Source of the DNA: Micropruina sonneratiae
Lineage (GTDB): Bacteria > Actinomycetota > Actinomycetes > Propionibacteriales > Propionibacteriaceae
Direction of reading: 5' to 3'
NCBI RefSeq assembly: GCF_025972045.1
Contig: NZ_JAPDHX010000001.1
Coordinates: 910,787-974,786, forward strand
Length of the DNA stretch: 64,000 nucleotides
Shown here: piece by piece, positions 7,715-16,226 of the stretch
Numbering within the stretch: position 1 is the first letter of the stretch
How the letters are laid out: each line of letters begins with the position of its first letter
The notes under the pieces: generated by a model
Databases searched by the model: none
What the model saw: only the letters and a program-made list of their open reading frames with translations
What the model was told of the DNA's origin: nothing
Position numbers and translations under genes: made by a program

Positions 7715-8287
7715 ATGACCCAGTACCGCGTGGAGGAGTTGACCGCGGCGACCTGGCCGGCGTTCGAGGCGCTGGTGCGCAAGCACAACGGCATTTTCGG
7801 CGGGTGCTGGTGCCTGTGGTTCCACGAGCAGCCCGGGACGGGTACCCAGGACGGCAACTGCGCGGCCAAGAAGGACCTCGTCGAGGACGGCGTCGCGCAC
7901 CACGCCCTGGTGATGGAGGGTGACGCCGCGGTCGGCTGGTGCGAGTACGGCAGCCCCGCCGAGCTGCCGAACATCTATCACCACAAGGAGTACGACGCCA
8001 GCGGCATCGAGCCTACGAGGTACCGGATCACCTGCTTCTTCGTGGACCGCGACCACCGGCGACACGGCGTCGCCGAACTGGCGCTGGGCGGGGCACTGGA
8101 TGCCATCGCCCGGGCCGGCGGCGGCAGCGTCGAAGGGTTCCCACGGCACGATCTGGACGGCCGCAAGCTGTCGGCGTCCTTCCTGTTCAACGGCACCTTG
8201 CACATGTTCGAGCGGGCCGGTTTCAGTCGGGTCCGCGACCTGGGCACGTTGCGTACCATCGTCCGGCGTGAGGTGGCCCCCGCCTGA
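7715..8287 (+). CDS. GNAT family N-acetyltransferase
   Basis: A 190-residue protein with a GNAT-like layout: beta-rich N-terminus (QYRVEELTAATWPAFEALV), a Cys/Trp-rich block FGGCWCLWFHEQ, the core strand RITCFFVDRDHRRHGVAELAL with the acetyl-CoA loop R-x-H-G, and C-terminal HMFERAGFSRVR. The substrate is unknown. FGGCWCLWFH belongs to a recognisable subgroup of small GNATs. ATG 7715 has GGGAGGA seven bases upstream. It abuts the racemase fragment on the other strand and precedes truB by 17 bases, but truB has its own -10 box. Confidence 0.8.
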   Translation: MTQYRVEELTAATWPAFEALVRKHNGIFGGCWCLWFHEQPGTGTQDGNCAAKKDLVEDGVAHHALVMEGDAAVGWCEYGSPAELPNIYHHKEYDASGIEPTRYRITCFFVDRDHRRHGVAELALGGALDAIARAGGGSVEGFPRHDLDGRKLSASFLFNGTLHMFERAGFSRVRDLGTLRTIVRREVAPA

Positions 8288-8304
8288 GTCACTACCCTGA
8301 GCGG

Positions 8305-9195
8305 GTGAATGACAGCGGCATCCTGGTCGTCGACAAACCGCAGGGCTGGACGTCCCATCAGGTCGTCGGCCGATGCCGCCGGCTGCTCGGCACCCGCAAG
8401 GTCGGCCACGCCGGCACCCTCGACCCGATGGCGACCGGCGTCCTGGTCGTCGGCGTGAACCGGGCCACCCGGCTGCTCGGCCACCTGGCGCTCACCTCCA
8501 AGAGCTACACCGCCACGGTCCGGCTCGGCGTCGCCACCGTCACCGACGACGCCGAGGGCGAGGCCACCTCCACCGCGGGTGCCGCGGGGTTGGGTGACGA
8601 CGCGATCGAGGCCGCGCTGGCGCCGCTGCGCGGCGACATCGTCCAGGTGCCCTCGACGGTGTCGGCGATCAAGATCGACGGCCAGCGGGCCTACGCCCGC
8701 GCCCGCCGTGGTGAAAACGTGCAGCTCGCCGGACGCCCCGTCACCGTCAGCCGCTTCGAGGTGCTCGGACGCCGTGACGCCACCGCCGACGGCGTCGCCG
8801 TGGTCGACCTCGACGTCGTCGTCGACTGCTCCTCAGGCACCTACATCAGGGCCCTGGCCCGCGACCTGGGAACGGCACTCGGCGTCGGCGGGCATCTGAC
8901 CGCCCTGCGCCGGACGAAGGTCGGCGGGTTCGACCTGGTCGGTGCCCTGACGCCCGTGGCGCTGACGGCCGACCCGCCCAGGCGTCCGGCCCTGATCCCA
9001 CTGGCCGAGGTGGCCCGGCGCAGCTTCGCCTGCCTCGAGCTGGACGCCGACGAGGCCCGCGATGTCGGCCACGGGCGGCCGCTGCGGCGTCCGGTGCCGG
9101 CCGAGGTGACCGCCCTGCTGCACGACGACGAGCTGCTCGCGCTCTACCGTCCCGAGGGGGAGCGCGCGGTCCCGGTGGCGGTGCTGGTCGGCTGA
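8305..9195 (+). CDS. truB: tRNA pseudouridine(55) synthase
   Basis: A 296-residue TruB, which converts U55 of the tRNA T-loop to pseudouridine. It opens SGILVVDKPQGWTSHQVV; the catalytic Asp is D40 in HAGTLDPMATGVL. QVPSTVSAIKIDGQRAYARAR and CSSGTYIRALARDLG are further family motifs. The C-terminal 60 residues form a small PUA-like actinobacterial extension. GTG 8305 lies six bases after TACCCT (8293-8298), a leaderless arrangement. Its usual partner ribF is found 8 kb downstream, so the cluster has been opened by inserted genes. Confidence 0.96.
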   Translation: MNDSGILVVDKPQGWTSHQVVGRCRRLLGTRKVGHAGTLDPMATGVLVVGVNRATRLLGHLALTSKSYTATVRLGVATVTDDAEGEATSTAGAAGLGDDAIEAALAPLRGDIVQVPSTVSAIKIDGQRAYARARRGENVQLAGRPVTVSRFEVLGRRDATADGVAVVDLDVVVDCSSGTYIRALARDLGTALGVGGHLTALRRTKVGGFDLVGALTPVALTADPPRRPALIPLAEVARRSFACLELDADEARDVGHGRPLRRPVPAEVTALLHDDELLALYRPEGERAVPVAVLVG

Positions 9196-9270
9196 GTTCT
9201 CCCGCCCGGAAGACGCTTGTCAGGCGTCCGCAGGTGGTGCAGGGTGTAGCCACACACCCCGGAGGTTGCC

Positions 9271-10686
9271 ATGTCCGCCACCGAACAGACCGAAACCGGC
9301 AAGCCCAACGAACTGAAGCGGGTGATGGGGCCGGGCCTGCTGCTGCTGTTCATCGTGGGCGACATCCTCGGCACCGGCATCTACGCCCTGACCGGCGTCG
9401 TGGCCAAAGAGGTGGGCGGGGTCGTCTGGCTGCCGTTCCTGATCGCCTTCGTGGTGGCCACCATCACCGCCTACAGCTACCTGGAGCTGGTCACCAAGTA
9501 TCCGCGGGCCGCCGGTGCGGCGCTGTACACCCACCGAGCCTTCGGCATCCACTTCCTCACCTTCGTCGTCGCCTTCACCGTGATGACCTCGGGCATCACC
9601 TCGGCCTCGACCGCCGCCCGCGCCTTCGCCGAGAACCTGCAGAAGGGCTTCGGCATGGACGCCTCGGCGGCCCTCACGACGGTGATCGCGATCGGTTTCA
9701 TGCTGCTGGTGGCCGCGGTCAACGTTCGCGGAGTCGGCGAGAGCGTCAAGGCGAACGTGGTGCTGACCTGCATCGAGCTGTCCGGCCTGCTGCTGGTCAT
9801 CTTCGTGGCCGTCTTCGCCATGTCGCAGGGCAGGGCCGACTTCTCCCGGGTGACCGTCTTCGACACCCCCGAGGACAAGGGCGTCTTCATCGCAGTCACC
9901 ACGGCGACCTCGCTCGCCTTCTTCGCCATGGTCGGGTTCGAGGATTCGGTCAACATGGCCGAGGAGACCAAGGACCCGACCAGGATCTTCCCGCGGATCA
10001 TGCTCACCGGGTTGAGCATCACCGGGCTGATCTACGTACTGGTGTCCATCTCCGCGGTGGCCCTGGTGCCGCCGGGCGAGTTGTCTCAGGAGGGCGCCAC
10101 CCCGCTGCTGCTGGTTGTCCAGACCGGCGCCCCGGACCTGCCGATCGCGGCCATCTTCCCGTTCATCTCGATGTTCGCGGTCGCCAACTCGGCCCTGATC
10201 AACATGCTGATGGCGTCGCGGCTGCTGTACGGCATGGCGAACGAGGGCGTGCTGCCTCCGGTCTTCGGCAAGGTGCTCAAGGGACGGCGGACGCCGTGGG
10301 TCGCGATCCTGTTCACCACCGCGCTGGCCGTCGGGCTGATCACCTTCGTCGGCCAGGTCTCCCAACTCGGCGGCACCACCGCGCTTCTGCTGCTCGGCGT
10401 CTTCGCCCTGGTCAACGTGGCCGTGCTGGTGCTGCGCAAGGACACCGTCGAGCACGACCACTTCACCGCCCCGAGCTGGCTGCCGATCGTCGGCGCGTTG
10501 AGCTGCGCCTATCTGGTCGGGCCGTGGACCGGCCGCTCCCTCGAGCAGTACTGGATCGCCGCGGTGCTGCTGGCGATCGGCGTCGGCCTGAGCCTGGTGA
10601 TGTTCCTGGTGAACAAGCGGCAGCACCGTCCGATGAGGTTCGAGCACCCCGACGACGACCTCGGGTCGCGCGGCCCGCTCAACTGA
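9271..10686 (+). CDS. APC superfamily amino acid permease
   Basis: A 471-residue inner-membrane transporter with about 12 hydrophobic segments. TM1 carries the APC unwound motif GDILGTGIYALTGVVAKEVGG, and FFAMVGFEDSVNMAEETKDP is the conserved TM6 loop region of the family. NSALINMLMASRLLYGMA is also typical. It probably takes up an amino acid or amine by proton symport; the substrate cannot be read. ATG 9271 is preceded by GGAGG. It is 75 bases after truB and about 100 bases before the siderophore operon, with no clear terminator. Confidence 0.88.
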   Translation: MSATEQTETGKPNELKRVMGPGLLLLFIVGDILGTGIYALTGVVAKEVGGVVWLPFLIAFVVATITAYSYLELVTKYPRAAGAALYTHRAFGIHFLTFVVAFTVMTSGITSASTAARAFAENLQKGFGMDASAALTTVIAIGFMLLVAAVNVRGVGESVKANVVLTCIELSGLLLVIFVAVFAMSQGRADFSRVTVFDTPEDKGVFIAVTTATSLAFFAMVGFEDSVNMAEETKDPTRIFPRIMLTGLSITGLIYVLVSISAVALVPPGELSQEGATPLLLVVQTGAPDLPIAAIFPFISMFAVANSALINMLMASRLLYGMANEGVLPPVFGKVLKGRRTPWVAILFTTALAVGLITFVGQVSQLGGTTALLLLGVFALVNVAVLVLRKDTVEHDHFTAPSWLPIVGALSCAYLVGPWTGRSLEQYWIAAVLLAIGVGLSLVMFLVNKRQHRPMRFEHPDDDLGSRGPLN

Positions 10687-10777
10687 GCCCGCACGACCGA
10701 ATTCCCCAGCGCCGGGCAGTGCCGCTGGCGAGGCGTGTGTTCACACTGCGGACCGGAGCCACCACAAGGCTGTCGAC

Positions 10778-10788
10778 TAAATACGTTA
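10778..10788 (+). promoter_or_regulatory. candidate -10 box of the siderophore importer
   Basis: TAAATA at 10778-10783 lies four bases before ATG 10788, in an AT-rich stretch unlike its surroundings. If that ATG is the true (leaderless) start, its frame must shift by one base near 10845-10855 to join the binding protein. I see no convincing DtxR/IdeR iron box. Confidence 0.4.
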
Positions 10789-10864
10789 TGCGCGTGTACT
10801 CAAATAAATCTCCCCGCACGTTGCCCCTGACGACCCGAAATCGGACCGCCGGGCCCTGCCTGCG

Positions 10865-11863
10865 GTGTTGCTCGCCGCGGTTGCGCTGCTGGCCACCGCC
10901 TGCAGCGCCGGCACCCCCGCGGCCTCCACGCCCGCCGGTCCGACGGTCGAGGTCGAGAACGCCAAGCCGACCCTGAAGCAGGTCGAGGAAGAGGGCACCA
11001 CCTCGATGCAGGAGGACCTCGAGGTGGCCCGCGCCTCGGTCACGGTGCCGCAGAACCCGGCCAAGGTGGTCACCTTCGACATCGCCACCCTCGACACGCT
11101 GGACGCCATCGGCGCCGGTGACAGCGTGGTGGGCATCCCCACCATCGGCCTGCCCGACTACCTCTCCACGTACGCCGACCTGCCCAAGGTCGGCACCCTG
11201 TTCGAGCCCGACTTCGAGGCCGTCAGCGCGCTGGCGCCCGACCTGATCGTCACGGCGGCCCGCAGCACCGGCCAGTACGACGAACTGGCGCGCATCGGCA
11301 CCACGATCGACCTGACCGCCAAGTACGCCGGCACCTTCGACCCCGACGCCGGGCTGGTCCGCGCCGAGCAGCTCGGCACCATCTTCGACAAGGCCGACGA
11401 GGTCACCAAACTGGCCGACGCCATCAAGGCCAAGCAGCAGGCGCTGCAGGCCTCGGCCAAGGACGCCGGCACCGCGCTGGTGCTGTCGGTCTCCGGCGGC
11501 GAGTACGGCGCGTTCGGTGAAGGCTCCCGGTTCGGCTACTTCTTCGACACCCTCGGCTTCACCCCGGCGGTCCCGGCCGCCGAGCTGCCGGGCGCGGAGG
11601 GTTCCTCGCACGGCGACACCGTCTCGAACGAGTTCATCCTGAAGGCCAACCCCGACTGGATCATCGCGTTCGATCGCGGCGCCGCCACCGGTGAGCCGGC
11701 CAGCGCCGAGGAGACCCTGAGCAACGAGCTGGTGGCGAAGACGACCGCGGGCAAGGAGCAGCAGATCATCTACCTGCCCGCGCCCGAGCTCTACATCGTG
11801 ATCAACGGCGTCACCGCCATCGATCGGGTGCTCGACTCGGTGCAGTCCGTGCTGGACAAGTGA
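10865..11863 (+). CDS. siderophore-type ABC transporter substrate-binding lipoprotein
   Basis: A periplasmic-binding-protein-fold lipoprotein of the FatB/YclQ type, which captures ferric siderophores for the two permeases and ATPase behind it. The lipobox is LLATAC. Family stretches are PAKVVTFDIATLDTLDAIGAG, the VSALAPDLIV strand and PDWIIAFDRG. The start is unclear: GTG 10865 gives a signal peptide without basic residues. The same frame continues upstream as RRALPAV, with no start codon before a stop at 10805, while ATG 10788 lies in another frame and would supply a basic N-terminus (MRVYSNKSPRTLPLTTRNR) if one base is missing. The mature domain is certain; the N-terminus is not. Confidence 0.85.
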   Translation: MLLAAVALLATACSAGTPAASTPAGPTVEVENAKPTLKQVEEEGTTSMQEDLEVARASVTVPQNPAKVVTFDIATLDTLDAIGAGDSVVGIPTIGLPDYLSTYADLPKVGTLFEPDFEAVSALAPDLIVTAARSTGQYDELARIGTTIDLTAKYAGTFDPDAGLVRAEQLGTIFDKADEVTKLADAIKAKQQALQASAKDAGTALVLSVSGGEYGAFGEGSRFGYFFDTLGFTPAVPAAELPGAEGSSHGDTVSNEFILKANPDWIIAFDRGAATGEPASAEETLSNELVAKTTAGKEQQIIYLPAPELYIVINGVTAIDRVLDSVQSVLDK

Positions 11864-11906
11864 GCCGGCGCTGAAGCGTCCCACCCTGCTGATCGTCGCG
11901 GGGGTC

Positions 11907-12857
11907 GTGCTGGTCACGGCCCTCGCGACGGCGTCCGTGCTGGTCGGTGTCGCCGAACTCGACCGTTTCGTGCTGCTCGCCAGCCGGCTGCCGCGCACCG
12001 CCGCCCTGGTCCTGACCGGGGCGGCGATGGCTGTCACCGGCCTGATCATGCAGCTGCTGACGCGCAACCGGTTCGTCGAACCGACCACCACCGGCGCCGG
12101 GGACGCCGCCAGCTTCGTCCTGCTGATGCTGCTGCTGACCACTCCGGGGCTGCCGCTGGCCGGCAAGGCCGCGGTGGCCACCCTGGGCGCGCTGGTCGGC
12201 GTGTTCGGCTTCCTCGCGCTGGCGCGGCGCATCCCCGTCCGCTCCAGCGTGCTGGTGCCGGTGATCGGCATCATGTACGGCGGCGTGATCGGCGCCGTGA
12301 CCACCTTCATCGCCTACCGCACCGAACTGCTGCAGGAGCTGCTCAGTTGGAGCGTCGGCGACTTCTCTGGCATCCTGCGTGGCCGCTACGAGATGCTCTA
12401 CCTCGCCGCCGCTGCCGCGCTGGTGGCCTGGGTCGCCGCCGACCGGTTCACCGTCGCAGCCCTCGGCGAGGACACCGCGCGCGGGCTGGGCCTGGACAGC
12501 CGCGGCGTCCTGCTGCTGGGGGTCACCATCGTCGCTGTCGTCACCGGCATCGTGTCGGTGACCACCGGGCTGGTGCCGTTCCTGGGCCTGGTGGTGCCCA
12601 ACCTGGTCAGCCGGATGATCGGCGACCACATGCGTAGGGCGGTGCCACTGGTCGCCCTGCTCGGGGCCGCCCTGGTGCTGGGTTGTGACCTGATCGGACG
12701 CCTCGTCCGGTTCCCGTTCGAGATCCCGATCTCGATCGTGATGGGCATCGTGGGCGGCGTGACCTTCCTGTGGCTGCTGCTCGGTCCCGCCTCGCAGCCG
12801 GGGCGCGCGTCACGTCCGGCCGCCCGGCCGGTTCCGGTGGGCCGACGCCGTGGCTGA
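11907..12857 (+). CDS. iron-siderophore ABC transporter permease (FecCD family), first subunit
   Basis: A BtuC/FecCD-type membrane subunit with about nine hydrophobic helices: RLPRTAALVLTGAAMAVTG near the start, FVEPTTTGAGDAASF, SVGDFSG, and the conserved end region TGLVPFLGLVVPNLVSRMIG. It forms the channel with the next gene. GTG 11907 truncates the first helix, since the same frame runs back to CTG 11871 (LKRPTLLIVAG). GTG 11860 overlaps the binding-protein stop and would be the natural coupled start, but it is one base out of frame. I suspect a lost base near 11868-11871 or a non-standard start. Confidence 0.85.
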   Translation: MLVTALATASVLVGVAELDRFVLLASRLPRTAALVLTGAAMAVTGLIMQLLTRNRFVEPTTTGAGDAASFVLLMLLLTTPGLPLAGKAAVATLGALVGVFGFLALARRIPVRSSVLVPVIGIMYGGVIGAVTTFIAYRTELLQELLSWSVGDFSGILRGRYEMLYLAAAAALVAWVAADRFTVAALGEDTARGLGLDSRGVLLLGVTIVAVVTGIVSVTTGLVPFLGLVVPNLVSRMIGDHMRRAVPLVALLGAALVLGCDLIGRLVRFPFEIPISIVMGIVGGVTFLWLLLGPASQPGRASRPAARPVPVGRRRG

Positions 12858-13884
12858 GCACACCCGCGCCGGAGCCGGCACCCGTCCCATTGCTTCGGGC
12901 GCCGCGTCAGGCACCACCTCCGCCCGGCGCCGTCCGGCCTTCGGTCCGGGCGCCCGGATCGCCCTGCTCGCAGTCGTGGCGGCAGGGGTGCTCGCGCTCT
13001 ACCTGTTCCAGGACCTGCCGGCCCGGTGGCAGTACCCGCTCGACCTGCGCGGCCGCACCCTCGCCGGCATGCTGCTGGTCGCGGTCGCCGTCGGCGTCTC
13101 GACCGTGCTGTTCCAGACCATCACCGCCAACCGCATCCTGACCCCCGGGATCATGGGGTTCGACGCGGTGTTCATGGCCATCCAGGTGTTCACCGTGTTC
13201 GCGCTCGGGCCGGTGGTGCTGGTCGCGACGCCGCCGCTGGTGTCGTGGGGGGTCGAACTGGTGCTGATGTCCGGCTTCGTGGTCGGGCTGTACTGGTGGC
13301 TGTTCATGGGCCGCCGGCTCGACCTGCACGTGATCGTGCTGGCCGGACTGGTGCTCGGCACGGTGTTCCGTTCGATCACCGCCTTCCTGCAGCGGCTACT
13401 CGACCCCGACACGTTCGCGATCGTGCAGGACCTCGCGTTCGCGAGCTTCACCTCCGTCGACCGCACCCTGCTGCTGCCCACCGCCGTGCTGGTGCTGGCG
13501 GCGCTGGCCAGCCTGTGGCCGATCCGGCACGACCTCGACGTGCTCGGCCTGGGCGAGGCGCCCGCGATCGGGCTCGGGGTGGAGCACCGCCGGGTCGTGA
13601 TGCACGTGATCGTCGTGGTCGCGGTCCTGGTGGGAGCGTCCACCGCGCTGGTCGGGCCGGTGATGTTCTTCGGCCTGCTGGTCGCCAACGTCGCCTACAC
13701 GATGGTGGGTCACCGGCACTCGCGCAGCCTGCCCGCGGCCGTGCTGATCGGGCTGATCGCCCTGGTGGGCGGGCAGTGGTTCCTCGACCGGGTGCTCGGC
13801 TTCGCCACCGAGCTGCCGGTCGTGATCGAATTCCTCGGCGGGGTCGTGTTCATCGCCCTCGTGCTGGCCGGAAGGGCACGGTGA
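12850..13884 (+). CDS. iron-siderophore ABC transporter permease, second subunit
   Basis: A 344-residue second FecCD-type permease. A 35-residue Ala/Gly/Arg-rich cytoplasmic leader precedes helix 1 (IALLAVVAAGVLALYLF). Typical stretches are NRILTPGIMGFDAVFMAIQ, LVLGTVFRSITAFLQRL, and the ending GPVMFFGLLVANVAYTM with LPVVIEFLGGVVFIAL. It overlaps the first permease by 8 bases, which implies co-translation. It is FatC/YclO-like by order and sequence. The ATPase follows after four bases. Confidence 0.88.
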   Translation: MAEHTRAGAGTRPIASGAASGTTSARRRPAFGPGARIALLAVVAAGVLALYLFQDLPARWQYPLDLRGRTLAGMLLVAVAVGVSTVLFQTITANRILTPGIMGFDAVFMAIQVFTVFALGPVVLVATPPLVSWGVELVLMSGFVVGLYWWLFMGRRLDLHVIVLAGLVLGTVFRSITAFLQRLLDPDTFAIVQDLAFASFTSVDRTLLLPTAVLVLAALASLWPIRHDLDVLGLGEAPAIGLGVEHRRVVMHVIVVVAVLVGASTALVGPVMFFGLLVANVAYTMVGHRHSRSLPAAVLIGLIALVGGQWFLDRVLGFATELPVVIEFLGGVVFIALVLAGRAR

Positions 13885-13888
13885 TCCG

Positions 13889-14641
13889 ATGATCCAGACT
13901 GATTCGCTGACCAAGCGGCACGGTGACATCGTGGCGGTCGACGACGTCACGATCGAGCTCGGAGACGGGCTGACCGCAATCATCGGGCCCAACGGCGCCG
14001 GCAAGTCGACCCTGCTGTGCTCCATCGGCCGGCTGATCCGCGCCGATGCCGGACGCGTCGTGGTCGGCGGTCTCGACGTCGCCACCACCCGCTCGCGCGA
14101 CCTGGCCCGCCGGCTGGCCGTCCTGCGCCAGGAGAACCACCTGCCGATCCGGCTCAGCGTCGAGGAGCTGGTCGGCTTCGGTCGCTTCCCGCACGGCGGC
14201 AACGGTCGCAGCGTGCACGACCGCGCCCGGATCGAGAACGCCCTCGATCTGCTGGGCCTCGAACCGGTGCGCGGACGCTTCCTCGACGAACTGTCCGGCG
14301 GGCAGCGGCAGCGCGCCTTCGTGGCGATGGCGCTGGCCCAGGACACCGACTACCTGCTGCTCGACGAGCCGCTGAACAACCTCGACCCCCGGCACGCCGT
14401 CGAGCTGATGCGGCTGCTCACCCGGCTGGTGACTCAGCGTGACCTACGGATCGTGGTGGTGCTGCACGACCTCAACGTCGCCGCCCGCTACGCCGACGAG
14501 GTGGTGGCGATGCGTGAGGGCCGGGTGGTCGCCCAGGGCAGCGTCGAGCAGGTGATCACCGTCGAGCAGCTCAGCGACCTGTTCGAGACCCCGGCCCGGG
14601 TGGCCGAGGTGGAGGGCCGCCGGATCGTGCTGTGGGAGTAG
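13889..14641 (+). CDS. iron-siderophore ABC transporter ATP-binding protein
   Basis: A 250-residue ABC ATPase that powers the importer: Walker A GPNGAGKST at 33-41, signature LSGGQRQRAFVAMAL, Walker B YLLLDEPLNNLD, and switch His in VVVLHDLNVAARY. The tail FETPARVAEVEGRRIVLWE fits the FatA/YclP group. It begins four bases after the second permease. A small GC stem (14655-14672) follows the stop, but without a T tract. Confidence 0.92.
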   Translation: MIQTDSLTKRHGDIVAVDDVTIELGDGLTAIIGPNGAGKSTLLCSIGRLIRADAGRVVVGGLDVATTRSRDLARRLAVLRQENHLPIRLSVEELVGFGRFPHGGNGRSVHDRARIENALDLLGLEPVRGRFLDELSGGQRQRAFVAMALAQDTDYLLLDEPLNNLDPRHAVELMRLLTRLVTQRDLRIVVVLHDLNVAARYADEVVAMREGRVVAQGSVEQVITVEQLSDLFETPARVAEVEGRRIVLWE

Positions 14642-14721
14642 TTCTGCGCAGTCCCGGACGCTGCGGCGTCCGCTCCTGACAGGCAGGCCCGAACACCCGG
14701 ACCGCTCTGATAGGAGGCGAC

Positions 14722-14973
14722 ATGCCCAACGAGGAGATCGACGCCAAGCTGGCTGCGAACTTCGCCCGTGCCATCGACTTCGCCGCGGTCGGTTCGACCG
14801 TGACCGAACTCGGCGGCTCCGTCTACGACGACGACGGCTGGATCCGGTGGTGCGGCAGTGACTACCGCATCTTCAAGTGGCGGGGCTTCGACGCCCGCGA
14901 CGAGCTGCTCAAGGAGCTCACCCTGAACCTGCGCGAGCTGAACGCCAAGCTCGGCCAGGGCCGGATCGGGTGA
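14722..14973 (+). CDS. conserved-looking small protein of unknown function
   Basis: An 83-residue acidic protein with no match I recognise. It has a helical N-terminal third (EEIDAKLAANFARAIDF), a central beta-like block rich in Gly, Trp and Tyr (GGSVYDDDGWIRWCGSDYRI), and a helical tail (DELLKELTLNLRELNAKLG). The single Cys sits between two Trp-containing stretches. ATG 14722 has AGGAGG seven bases upstream, a strong site. Its stop overlaps the start of the next gene (GTGA). It could be a small adaptor or a peptide precursor; neither is shown. Confidence 0.65.
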   Translation: MPNEEIDAKLAANFARAIDFAAVGSTVTELGGSVYDDDGWIRWCGSDYRIFKWRGFDARDELLKELTLNLRELNAKLGQGRIG

Positions 14974-16211
14974 TCACCACCACCACCGCACCCCCGGCCG
15001 GGCTCGCGTCCCGGCCGGGGGCGCCCGGCCCGGCGCCGACATCCGCACCGCCGATCGACCATGTCTGGGTCGGCCGCGGCCTCACCCTGGCGCACCGCGC
15101 CCTCGACATCGTCACCACCGCCGACCCGGACGCCGCCGCCGAGCTGGGCGCGAGCACCGGCAAGGTGATCGCCGAGACGGCGATCCTGCTGCGCGCCCTG
15201 CCCAGGGAGCATCGCGGGCCGCAGTGGCGGGCGCTCGCCGACCGGGTGGCCGCGCTGGCCCGGGATCCGCGCACGCTGCTCGCCCTGGCCCTGCACGCCT
15301 CGGCGTCGTTCGAACTGGCCGTGCCCTACCTGGTCCTGCGCGAACACTCCCGGTCGGAGGCAATCGATGCCCTGCTGCGTGCCTGCTTCGAGGCCTCGGC
15401 CGCGCAGGGCCGCGAACTGCTGCCGCACCGTGGGCTGGAGCGGCTGTGGCTGCTCGGCATGCTCGACGGCGACCCGACGATCGACCCGGCCGACCTGGCC
15501 GGCACCGTGCTCGCGCACGAACTCGACGTGCTGCACGGCACCCGCGACGATCACTACGCGTTCACCCACGCGCTGTTCTACGCCACCGATTTCGGGCGCT
15601 GCCCGGGCGCCGTGCCCACGACGCTGGTGCCCGGCCTGGTGGCGCAGGCACGCTCGGCACTGGCCGGCGCCCTCGATGACGACGACTATGACCTGGCCGG
15701 AGAGCTGCTGCTCACCTGGCCGCTGCTGGGAGTGCCGGCCGGGCCGGTCGAAGCCACCGCACTGCGGGTGCTGGCCGAGGTGGCCGAGCAGGTCGGCACG
15801 CTGCCGTCGCTGACCCTCGCCCTGCCGCAGCCCGAGGGTGCCGCTGTCGCTGCCGCGGACGCCGCGGTGCTCAGCACCTACCACACCGGCTTCGTGTTCA
15901 CCGTGCTGGCCGCGCTCGCCGGCCGGGTGCCGTGGGCGGCTCCCGAGGCGTCCCGCCGTGAACCCTTGGACGGCGGCGCGGCCGCAGGGCCGACGCTCGA
16001 CTGGCCCGACGACGGCCGGCGTCCGGGCTGGCTGGCGGTGCCCGCCGCGACTTTCGCGATGGGTGCTCTGCCGCTGGAGGCCCGGCTGCGCCGGCTCGCG
16101 CGGGCCGGCCGGGCGTCCGACCTGGCGCAGCTGCTGTGCCGCCGCGGCGTGCCGTCGACGCCGGCGACCAGGCAGGCGCTGCACCTGCTGCAGCGCCTCA
16201 GCCTGCTTTGA
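14970..16211 (+). CDS. helical protein of unknown function, possibly DUF6895-like
   Basis: A 413-residue protein with a 30-residue Pro/Ala-rich N-terminus, then an all-helical body. The striking motif is HYAFTHALFYATDFGR at about 195-210, which reminds me of the DUF6895 family, but that match is from memory and tentative. Other features are REHSRSEAIDALLRACFEA and LLPHRGLERLWLLGMLDG. There is no signal peptide or membrane segment. GTG 14970 overlaps the stop of the 83-residue gene by four bases, so the two are translationally coupled and probably work together. They follow the siderophore importer on the same strand after an 80-base gap. Confidence 0.65.
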   Translation: MITTTTAPPAGLASRPGAPGPAPTSAPPIDHVWVGRGLTLAHRALDIVTTADPDAAAELGASTGKVIAETAILLRALPREHRGPQWRALADRVAALARDPRTLLALALHASASFELAVPYLVLREHSRSEAIDALLRACFEASAAQGRELLPHRGLERLWLLGMLDGDPTIDPADLAGTVLAHELDVLHGTRDDHYAFTHALFYATDFGRCPGAVPTTLVPGLVAQARSALAGALDDDDYDLAGELLLTWPLLGVPAGPVEATALRVLAEVAEQVGTLPSLTLALPQPEGAAVAAADAAVLSTYHTGFVFTVLAALAGRVPWAAPEASRREPLDGGAAAGPTLDWPDDGRRPGWLAVPAATFAMGALPLEARLRRLARAGRASDLAQLLCRRGVPSTPATRQALHLLQRLSLL

Positions 16212-16226
16212 CCGCGATCGGCGGGG

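Noticed and set aside
10740-10860. DtxR/IdeR or Fur iron box before the siderophore importer
   Set aside because: The AT-rich stretch has no convincing 19-base dyad of either type.
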